A stretch of 11,598 nucleotides of DNA from Alphaproteobacteria bacterium (lineage in GTDB: Bacteria; Pseudomonadota; Alphaproteobacteria; UBA9219), in contig JAGWKW010000024.1 in the NCBI GenBank assembly GCA_028865155.1, positions 1 through 11,598 of the forward strand. The letters are read 5' to 3'. The notes beneath the pieces were generated by a model, which searched no databases, was not told the DNA's origin, and saw nothing but the letters and a program-made list of their open reading frames with translations. The position numbers and the translations under genes were made by a program. Shown here one piece after another: positions 1 to 5,139 of this stretch (within the stretch, counting starts at the first letter, position 1; each line of letters starts with the position of its first letter).

Positions 1-249
1 GCGGCGTCGAAACGAGGCTGCGCATGGGAAGCGCGGCGGGCGAATGCGAACGCCATGCCGCTCGCCGAACCGGCGCTTTCCGGAAGGCAAGGACTGAACA
101 CACGCCTTGGAAAAGAAGCGGGGCTGAACCCCGGAACGGTCGCCGACCCCAAGGGGCGCTCCCTCCGGCATGACGCTGAACGTCACGCTGAACATGGCAA
201 AGCTCCGGCCGAGCTTTCGAATTGCCTATGTTTAGAAGAAACGGCGTGG
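1..249. other. Left edge: no gene that can be assigned
   Basis: This stretch lies downstream of the integrase stop codon and should be inside the putative integrated element. Several frames are open because the DNA is GC-rich, so openness alone means little. One minus-strand frame starts with ATG at 195-193, has GGAG about seven bases upstream, and stays open to the left edge (about 65 codons, beginning MFSVTFSVMPEG). A plus-strand frame enters from the edge and stops at 171-173. Neither translation resembles a family I recognise, and both are rich in Arg, Gly and Pro as non-coding GC-rich frames tend to be. The short tandem repeat ACGCTGAAC occurs at about 173-181 and 184-192. Confidence 0.2.
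199..217. terminator. Stem-loop downstream of integrase, possible terminator
   Basis: A perfect 7-bp inverted repeat, AAAGCTC and GAGCTTT, flanks a 5-base loop (CGGCC). It begins about 33 bases past the integrase stop codon in the direction of integrase transcription. The A/T ends of the stem would give a short U run on either strand, so it could act as a weak bidirectional terminator. The U tract is only three bases and lies within the stem, so the call is tentative. It also sits on the Shine-Dalgarno-like region of the unassigned minus-strand frame starting at 195. Confidence 0.3.
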
Positions 250-1563
250 TCAGTCCTTTCCGGCGAGCGGTGCCGGTTTACGGCGGCGCGGGCGTTTCAC
301 ATTGATAGCTGCCGCGTCGAGCATATTGGCGATGTGGACGGCATAGTGCTTCTGGATCATCTCGACCGAGGTACGGCAGTTCTTGGCGAGCTGATAGACG
401 TCGGCGCCTTCCATGAGGCGCTGGCAGATATAATAGTGGCGGAGCGAGTAGAACGTGTGCGGTTTGCCGTCGCGATCGAATTTCAGTTTCTTGTCGGCGA
501 GGACGCGGTTGAATTGCTTGATGTGATTGCCGGGAAACACTTTGTCCGTCGGCTGCGGTAAATCGTTCGGCGCGGGATCACGCGCCTCCGCTGCGGCAAG
601 AGCCTTCTTCGAACGCGGCTTGCGGCCCTGCGGCGCCCATTTGGGGCGGTTCAATAGCCGCTGATAGGGCTTCACGGCATCGGGCCTGCTCTTGCAATAG
701 CCTGTGCCGCGCTTGCCGCGCACTTCGATGAGAAGAATGAGGTCGCCGGTGGCGTCGTCCTTGACCATCTTTATGTCGCGATGTTCGAGATTTTTGGCCT
801 CGTCGGGGCGTAAGCCGGTATTGGCCATGAACAACACATAGTCGTGCAGTTGTTCGGCTTCGTAGCGATTGCGCTCGCTTTTGGCGGCACGGGCGTGGTC
901 GCGGGTCGCGGTATAGAGCGCCTTGTATTCCTCCGGCGAGAACCACGGCCTGCGGACCACCTTCATCTGCTTCTTGTATGGCGCAGAGAAATCAGGAAGG
1001 CCCGTAATCCAGCCCTTGCGAAGCGCGATCTTCATGACCAGACGAAGGGTGATGATCTCGTTGTCGAGTGTGTTGCGAGCAGGGGGTTTGGGCGGGGGCG
1101 CCGCTTTGCCGTCGTCCGGCTCGGCGCCATTCGCTTTTTTCGTCCGCACGTAAGGGTTCTTGCTGCGGTGGATGCGGTATTGCTGGGCGGTATCGGCGGT
1201 AATCTGGGTTACGCCCATTTTGCCGAAGAAGGGGCGCAGATGATTTTTGAGATGCGCCTTGTGCTCGGCAACCCAGCGCGGGCTGCGCTCGCCGCTGGTA
1301 CTGACCTCGTACTCCTCCTCGAAAATGTCGGAGGCCTGGTTGAAAGTCGGGCCGGTCGGCAGGTCGAGCAGGCCGGCGCGGCTCTTGCCGCGCAATTCGA
1401 GAAACCAGTCCTCGGCGATTTCCTCGGCGTGGGAAAGGCTGTCGGACTTGGTGCTCTTACGGCGGTTCTTGCCCTGGAAATAGGTCGAGCAATACCAGTG
1501 CTCGCTGCCGTCGTCGCGGCGATAGAGCTTCACCTTGCCGCCCAGAATGGAATGCGTCGGCAT
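250..1563 (-). CDS. Tyrosine recombinase (phage/island-type integrase)
   Basis: A 437-residue site-specific recombinase that would integrate and excise a mobile element. The N-terminal 60 residues resemble an arm-binding region, residues about 72-195 the SAM-like core-binding domain, and 205-415 the catalytic domain. Visible catalytic residues are Arg252 (NTGLRPDEA), a beta-hairpin lysine near 284 (VRGKRG), Arg375 and His376 (FYSLRHYY) and the nucleophile Tyr407 (IQKHYAVH). Two usual positions differ: the first His of HxxR is Tyr372, and the GH motif before the nucleophile reads NCRTS. Related variants (YSLRH, MGTS) occur in proteobacterial island integrases, so the enzyme may well be active. 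There is a Pro/Lys-rich insert at about 142-164 and a basic C-terminal tail. The ATG at 1563 has GAGG a few bases upstream. The gene lies just downstream of the 3' end of tRNA-fMet on the same strand, the classic site for an island integrase. Length is normal for the family and no frameshift is seen. Confidence 0.9.
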   Translation of the reverse strand: MPTHSILGGKVKLYRRDDGSEHWYCSTYFQGKNRRKSTKSDSLSHAEEIAEDWFLELRGKSRAGLLDLPTGPTFNQASDIFEEEYEVSTSGERSPRWVAEHKAHLKNHLRPFFGKMGVTQITADTAQQYRIHRSKNPYVRTKKANGAEPDDGKAAPPPKPPARNTLDNEIITLRLVMKIALRKGWITGLPDFSAPYKKQMKVVRRPWFSPEEYKALYTATRDHARAAKSERNRYEAEQLHDYVLFMANTGLRPDEAKNLEHRDIKMVKDDATGDLILLIEVRGKRGTGYCKSRPDAVKPYQRLLNRPKWAPQGRKPRSKKALAAAEARDPAPNDLPQPTDKVFPGNHIKQFNRVLADKKLKFDRDGKPHTFYSLRHYYICQRLMEGADVYQLAKNCRTSVEMIQKHYAVHIANMLDAAAINVKRPRRRKPAPLAGKD

Positions 1564-1585
1564 ATGGCCTCGCTTCCCACAGATT

Positions 1586-1626
1586 CAGCCGGCGGGCGGG
1601 GGCGGAATGCCCCGGCTGGCCGGCTG
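1586..1626. repeat. Nested inverted repeat in the integrase leader
   Basis: The outer arms CAGCCGGC (1586-1593) and GCCGGCTG (1619-1626) are perfect 8-bp complements. Inside them a second stem, GGGGC (1599-1603) and GCCCC (1609-1613), closes a 5-base loop. The structure ends about 23 bases before the integrase start codon, so it would lie in the 5' leader of the mRNA if transcription starts nearer the tRNA. No U run follows on either strand, which argues against a terminator. It could be a leader hairpin affecting integrase expression, or a protein-binding palindrome. Confidence 0.45.
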
Positions 1627-1668
1627 GGTCAGATTGGGTAAGTTCTGGGTAAGTGTACTTGGGGAAGT
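1625..1668 (+). repeat. Four iteron-like direct repeats (TGGGTAAGT), possible arm-type sites
   Basis: Two exact copies of TGGGTAAGT start at 1635 and 1646. A one-mismatch copy (TGGGGAAGT) starts at 1660 and a more degenerate copy (TGGGTCAGA) at 1625. Start-to-start spacings are 10, 11 and 14 bases, so the first three fall on about the same face of the helix. They lie between the integrase start and the tRNA 3' end, where tyrosine recombinases and excisionases usually have short direct-repeat arm sites. The repeats are seen directly; their role is inferred. They could instead be operator sites controlling the integrase. Confidence 0.5.
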
Positions 1669-1673
1669 TTGCT

Positions 1674-1702
1674 AAATCAATAATCTCGTAACCTATTGAT
1701 TT
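1674..1702. repeat. 9-bp inverted repeat beside the tRNA 3' end
   Basis: AAATCAATA (1674-1682) and TATTGATTT (1694-1702) are perfect inverted repeats separated by 11 bases, in an AT-rich patch that contrasts with the GC-rich surroundings. The second arm ends 10 bases from the tRNA CCA end. It could be a weak transcription end for the tRNA, but no T run follows on the minus strand. It could also be a pair of recombinase-binding half sites. Confidence 0.45.
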
Positions 1703-1712
1703 TGCTTATATT

Positions 1713-1789
<77 letters not shown>

Positions 1790-1800
1790 TCACCGAATTT

Positions 1801-1819
1801 GCCGCCTTGTACAGGCGGC
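1801..1819. other. Strong GC hairpin between tRNA and sco
   Basis: GCCGCCT (1801-1807) and AGGCGGC (1813-1819) form a perfect 7-bp stem with a TGTAC loop, 11 bases upstream of the tRNA 5' end. There is no T tract on either strand, so it is not a standard terminator. If the tRNA is transcribed from a more distant promoter, the hairpin would sit in the 5' leader removed by RNase P. Its function is unknown. Confidence 0.4.
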
Positions 1820-1857
1820 TCTGGGCATCGCGCTTCCTTTTGCTTGAAAGAGGCGTC

Positions 1858-1886
1858 CTTTTGGGCCTTCGGCACGCAAAAGTCAA
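1858..1886 (-). promoter_or_regulatory. Weak promoter candidate for tRNA-fMet
   Basis: On the minus strand a good -35 hexamer, TTGACT (1886-1881), is followed after 17 bases by CAAAAG (1863-1858), a poor -10 match. A start here would give the tRNA a leader of about 60 bases containing the 1801-1819 hairpin. Only the -35 element is convincing. Confidence 0.22.
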
Positions 1887-1926
1887 CCCGCTTTTACCCG
1901 GAAGGAATAAATGTTATAGGAATCCC

Positions 1927-2643
1927 ATGATTTTTCATCGCAAACGCATGTTCTCGAAAAAGGGCAAGTTCCTCGCGCGGTGGGGAATATCCCATTTCGT
2001 CATGGCCCTGATCATCGGCGTTCTGCTGGCGGGCTGGCTGTGGATGTGGGAATCGCGCAAAGCTGAGGAGCGGGTCGAAGCTTTACAGCAGGAATCGATG
2101 GTTACGCCTGCCAATCCTGTGCCGCGGACGCCTTTGACCGGCAAAATTGGAGGGCCTTTTACCCTCACCGATCAGGACGGCAAGCTGGTCAGCAATACCG
2201 ATTTTTCGGGCAAATATCTTCTCGTCTATTTCGGTTATACGATGTGCCCCGATATGTGTCCGACCGGGCTGCAAAGCATCGCGCGTTCCCTCGATATGCT
2301 GAAAAGCGAAGCGGGCAAGGTTCAGCCGCTTTTCATCACCGTCGATCCGGCGCGCGATACGTCCGCGCGCCTTAAATATTATGACGCATTGTTCAACCCG
2401 AAAATTATCGGCCTTACAGGCACGGCTGAACAAATCGCTGCCGTCGCCAAGGAATACCAAGTTTATTATAAAAAAGGCGAAGGCGATCAGGATTACGTCG
2501 TCGACCACTCCGCGCTGATTTACCTGATGGATCCCAAAGGTAATCTGGTCACGACATTTGACGAACAGGCGCCGCCCAAAACCATAGCCGATGCGCTGCG
2601 CAAAGCATGGGGCGAACCTCCTCTGCCGGAAAGCCAAAAATAG
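1927..2643 (+). CDS. SCO1/SenC family copper chaperone (cytochrome oxidase CuA assembly)
   Basis: A 238-residue membrane-anchored thioredoxin-fold protein that binds copper and helps assemble the CuA centre of cytochrome c oxidase on the periplasmic side. A basic N-terminus is followed by one membrane segment at about 22-41, then the Sco domain at about 70-230. The copper ligands are all visible: Cys107 and Cys111 in TMCPDMCPTG, and His194 in VDHSAL. FITVDPARDT (about 136-145) is the conserved Sco strand. I chose the ATG at 1927 because AGGAAT lies five bases upstream and the protein then starts just before the anchor; the frame is open further upstream only through the tRNA region. An internal ATG at 1948 is an alternative. 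It sits just upstream of the Fo operon with its own promoter in between, and no oxidase genes are adjacent. Confidence 0.92.
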   Translation: MIFHRKRMFSKKGKFLARWGISHFVMALIIGVLLAGWLWMWESRKAEERVEALQQESMVTPANPVPRTPLTGKIGGPFTLTDQDGKLVSNTDFSGKYLLVYFGYTMCPDMCPTGLQSIARSLDMLKSEAGKVQPLFITVDPARDTSARLKYYDALFNPKIIGLTGTAEQIAAVAKEYQVYYKKGEGDQDYVVDHSALIYLMDPKGNLVTTFDEQAPPKTIADALRKAWGEPPLPESQK

Positions 2644-2667
2644 AAGCCATAAGAGGGGCATAATGCC

Positions 2668-2696
2668 TTGACTCGAAGGTAGCTGCCGCTTAGGTT
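2668..2696 (+). promoter_or_regulatory. Promoter candidate for the atp Fo operon
   Basis: TTGACT (2668-2673) matches five of six -35 consensus bases and is separated by exactly 17 bases from TAGGTT (2691-2696), a moderate -10. It lies in the 82-base gap between the sco stop and the atpI start, the only sizeable gap before the Fo genes. A start near 2703 would give a leader of about 20 bases ending in the GGAGA ribosome-binding site. The call rests on sequence match and position only. Confidence 0.45.
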
Positions 2697-2725
2697 GCGA
2701 CCGGATTTGACCAAGGCCGGAGACG

Positions 2726-3046
2726 ATGCCCGACAGGCCGGAAAGCGACAGGCTCGACAATCTTGCCGACCGCATCCGGCAGGCCGAAACAAGGCATGCG
2801 CCGAAGCCGGAACCGGGGCGGGACGAAGCGACGCAGGGCGCCGTTTCGGCCAGCCGTATAGGGTTCGATTTCGTCGGCGCGGTCGCCGGGGCGGGCTTCA
2901 TCGGCTGGCTGATCGACCGCCAGTTCGGAACCGCGCCCTGGGGGGTGGTGACGGCGGTTTTGGCGGGGTTTGTCTTGGGGTTCGTTAATGTGTGGCGGGC
3001 GCTTCAATCTGGCGAAGACAAAGCCGGCGCAGGCAAAGACGGTTAG
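2726..3046 (+). CDS. atpI: ATP synthase protein I (AtpI)
   Basis: A 106-residue small membrane protein of the AtpI family, thought to help assemble the c-ring of the Fo sector or act in magnesium handling. A charged, soluble N-terminal region of about 45 residues is followed by two membrane segments at about 46-64 and 72-90. The second half carries the family pattern: glycine-rich helix, GWLIDRQFGT, PWG, then a second glycine-rich helix ending GFVNVWR. GGAGA lies five bases before the ATG. It heads the Fo operon, 13 bases ahead of atpB, the standard alphaproteobacterial position. Confidence 0.9.
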   Translation: MPDRPESDRLDNLADRIRQAETRHAPKPEPGRDEATQGAVSASRIGFDFVGAVAGAGFIGWLIDRQFGTAPWGVVTAVLAGFVLGFVNVWRALQSGEDKAGAGKDG

Positions 3047-3059
3047 GGAATAAGAAGAC

Positions 3060-3812
3060 ATGGCGGCATCGCTTCTCGAAGAATTCAAAATCCATGACAT
3101 TGGCGCGCCGTTGTTTTCGGTGGGCGGCCATGCCATTTCGTTCAACACATCCGCTTTGTTCATGATCGTCGCCATCTGCGCCTGTACCGCGCTGATGGTT
3201 TTGGCGATGCGTCCTCAGGCGGTCGTACCCGGACGCTGGCAGATTCTGGCGGAAAAGCTTTACGATCTTGTCACCGACATGCTCGAAAGCGGCGCGGGCG
3301 AAAGGGCCAAGCCGTTCTTCCCGCTTTTGTTCACGATCTTCACCTTCGTCCTGTTCTGCAACCTGTTCGGCATGTTTCCGGGATCGCTTTCGGTGACGAG
3401 CCATTTCATCGTCAACCTTGCGATCGCGCTGTTCCTGTTCGTTGTCATCATCATCGCCGGGTTCGTGCGCCATGGCTGGCATTTCCTGATGCTGTTCACG
3501 CCGGCGGGCATTCCCAAGGTTCTGATCCTGCCGATGACGCTGATCGAATTCATTTCCTTCGCTGTGCGCCCTTTCACGCTGACCGTGCGTCTTTTCGCCA
3601 ACATGCTGGCGGGGCATATTCTGCTTCAGGTGTTTTCGGGCATGGTGATCGGCCTTTTGACCGCGGGCTGGCTCGCGGGGCTTAGCATATTGCCTATGGC
3701 GGCCAACATTGCTATGACCGGCTTCGAATTTTTCGTCGCGTTTTTGCAGGCTTATATCTATGCCATTCTGGCTTCGGTTTACCTGCGCGATGCGATCGAG
3801 ATGCATGGCTAA
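3060..3812 (+). CDS. atpB: ATP synthase Fo subunit a
   Basis: A 250-residue polytopic membrane protein forming the two proton half-channels of the ATP synthase beside the c-ring. The hallmark is Arg177 in TVRLFANMLAGH, equivalent to the essential arginine of E. coli subunit a that faces the c-ring carboxylate. Other family signatures are the amphipathic segment PLLFTIFTFVLFCNLFGMFPG (within about 88-108), the stretch LIEFISFAVRPF (161-172), and the C-terminal FLQAYIYAILASVYLRDA. Length is normal. The start is 13 bases after the atpI stop, with an A/G-rich tract (AAGAAG) just before the ATG. It is followed by atpE after a 32-base gap. Confidence 0.97.
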   Translation: MAASLLEEFKIHDIGAPLFSVGGHAISFNTSALFMIVAICACTALMVLAMRPQAVVPGRWQILAEKLYDLVTDMLESGAGERAKPFFPLLFTIFTFVLFCNLFGMFPGSLSVTSHFIVNLAIALFLFVVIIIAGFVRHGWHFLMLFTPAGIPKVLILPMTLIEFISFAVRPFTLTVRLFANMLAGHILLQVFSGMVIGLLTAGWLAGLSILPMAANIAMTGFEFFVAFLQAYIYAILASVYLRDAIEMHG

Positions 3813-3844
3813 GTTTTCTTACCTCTAACAGTTGGGAGTTTTCT

Positions 3845-4075
3845 ATGGACGTGAATGCGATGAAGTTGCTCGGCGCGGGCATTGCGATGATCGGGACGGC
3901 GGGCGGCGGTATCGGCCTCGGCCTGATCTTCTCGGCGTGGATCACCGCGATCGCGCGCAATCCTTCCGCCGAATCCAAATTCTCCAAGATCGGGTATATC
4001 GGCTTCGCCGTTACCGAACTCGTGTTCCTCGGCGGCTTCCTGATCTCGATCATGCTCATGTTCACGAAGGCCTGA
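3845..4075 (+). CDS. atpE: ATP synthase Fo subunit c (c-ring proteolipid)
   Basis: A 76-residue hairpin of two membrane helices, the monomer of the rotating c-ring. Helix one carries the glycine-rich packing motif (about 17-26, GTAGGGIGLG). The polar loop has ARNPSAE (37-43), which contacts the F1 stalk. Helix two carries the ion-binding carboxylate Glu58 in AVTELVF. The glutamine and the hydroxyl next to the carboxylate that are typical of sodium-binding c subunits are absent (Leu25 and Leu59 stand there), so a proton-driven enzyme is expected. GGGAG six or seven bases before the ATG is the best ribosome-binding site in the operon, in keeping with the high copy number of subunit c. Confidence 0.97.
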   Translation: MDVNAMKLLGAGIAMIGTAGGGIGLGLIFSAWITAIARNPSAESKFSKIGYIGFAVTELVFLGGFLISIMLMFTKA

Positions 4076-4079
4076 GCCG

Positions 4080-4622
4080 ATGCGGATCTTCCGGAACCGG
4101 TTCGGTATCGCGTTTGCGGCTTTGCCCGTGCTTTTCGCAGCGCTTCCTGCGCAGGCGGAAGGCGCGGGGCTGCCGCAGCTCGACACCTCGTTCTATCCGG
4201 AAGAAATGTTCTGGCTCGCGATTACCTTCGGGCTTTTGTACGCCTTGATGTCGATGATTGCGCTGCCGCGCGTCGCGCGCACCAAGGATAATCGCAAAAC
4301 CGTCATTTCGGGCGAGCTTGAAGCGGCCAGAACCGCGAATGATCATGCCAAGGCGACATCTGCCGAGGTCGAGAAGTCGCTGGGCGAGGCGCGGATGCGT
4401 GCGCAGGCCCATGTGGCCGACATGATCGCCAAGCTGGAAGAAGAAACCGCCGCCCATAGCGGCGCACAGGAAAAAGAGCTTGCGCGCAAGCTGCGCGCAG
4501 TCGAAGCCGACATCGCCGTCGCGCGCGAAGCCGCTCTGAAATCCGTGCGTAAAAGTGCAGGCGATCTGGCTGCTTCCGTGGCCGAAAAAGCCGCCGGCGT
4601 AAAAATCCAGGTGAATGCATGA
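4080..4622 (+). CDS. atpF2: ATP synthase Fo subunit b' (with signal-peptide-like N-terminus)
   Basis: A 180-residue b' subunit, one half of the b/b' peripheral stalk that holds F1 against rotation. The family block is GLPQLDTSFYPEEMFWLAITF (begins at 30), with the membrane anchor at about 42-63 and ALPRV at its end, followed by a long Ala/Glu/Lys-rich coiled coil to about 172. The first 27 residues form an extra segment: basic RIFRNRFG, a hydrophobic stretch, then AQA before Glu27, which looks like a cleavable signal peptide. The ATG is four bases after the atpE stop and the gene ends in a 4-base ATGA overlap with atpF, so the genes are translationally coupled. Separate b and b' genes are typical of alphaproteobacteria and photosynthetic bacteria. 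Confidence 0.92.
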   Translation: MRIFRNRFGIAFAALPVLFAALPAQAEGAGLPQLDTSFYPEEMFWLAITFGLLYALMSMIALPRVARTKDNRKTVISGELEAARTANDHAKATSAEVEKSLGEARMRAQAHVADMIAKLEEETAAHSGAQEKELARKLRAVEADIAVAREAALKSVRKSAGDLAASVAEKAAGVKIQVNA

Positions 4623-5128
4623 GCGAGCTTATCCATGACCCGCTGTTTATCTATACGGTCGCTTTTGTCGTCTTTGCGATTCTGGCTTATGTCTATGGGC
4701 GCAAGCCTTTGCTCGGCTGGCTCGACGCCGGCATCGCGGAAATCCGCGCGGAACTCGACGAGGCGCGCCGTCTTCGCGCCGAAGCGGAAACGGCTCTGGC
4801 GGACTGCAAAACGAAGCAGGCCGCGGCGGAATCCGATGCCAAGGCCATAATTTCCCGTGCGCAGGAACAGGCGGAGCTTATGCGCAGGAAGGCAGCCGAC
4901 GATCTGGAGGCTTCCCTCAAGCGGCAGGAGCAAATTGCTGCCGAGCGCATTCGCCTGGCCGAAGCGGAAGCCGTTGCCGATGTACGCCGCGCGGCCATCG
5001 ACATGGCCATGACCATGGCGCGCAAGGCCTTGGCCGAAAACATGCCCGAAGCCGATGCCGCGCGGCTTGTCGATCAGGCTATCGGCGACGTCTCGGCGCT
5101 CAAAAAGACGGCGCCCAAGGCCGCCTGA
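4619..5128 (+). CDS. atpF: ATP synthase Fo subunit b
   Basis: A 169-residue peripheral stalk subunit: one N-terminal membrane helix at about 7-27 (FIYTVAFVVFAILAYVYG), then a charged coiled coil at about 38-140 rich in Ala, Glu and Arg, ending in an Ala/Lys-rich tail. It pairs with the b' subunit encoded just upstream, sharing a 4-base overlap (ATGA at 4619-4622). It is the last gene of the Fo cluster; the F1 genes (atpHAGDC) are not here, as expected for alphaproteobacteria where they form a separate operon. It ends only 11 bases from the convergent kdpD stop. Confidence 0.95.
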   Translation: MSELIHDPLFIYTVAFVVFAILAYVYGRKPLLGWLDAGIAEIRAELDEARRLRAEAETALADCKTKQAAAESDAKAIISRAQEQAELMRRKAADDLEASLKRQEQIAAERIRLAEAEAVADVRRAAIDMAMTMARKALAENMPEADAARLVDQAIGDVSALKKTAPKAA

Positions 5129-5139
5129 TTTCCTAACCC

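Noticed and set aside
119..133. Short CGGGG/CCCCG hairpin near the left edge
   Set aside because: A 5-bp stem in GC-rich DNA is expected by chance and has no T tract or nearby gene end.
55..561. A 168-codon plus-strand open frame overlapping the integrase 3' end
   Set aside because: More than half lies antisense to the integrase, and the translation changes from Arg/Gly-rich sequence to a mirror of the recombinase.
844..1641. A 265-codon plus-strand open frame opposite the integrase gene
   Set aside because: It mirrors the integrase in GC-rich DNA and resembles no family, while the minus strand carries clear recombinase motifs.
1911..1919. ATG with a good ribosome-binding site (GAAGGA) just before sco
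   Set aside because: It reads Met-Leu-stop and is out of frame with sco. A two-codon leader effect is conceivable, but nothing else supports it.
2985..3806. A 273-codon minus-strand frame opposite atpB
   Set aside because: A His/Gln/Glu/Arg-rich mirror of a membrane protein, with atpB fully supported on the plus strand.
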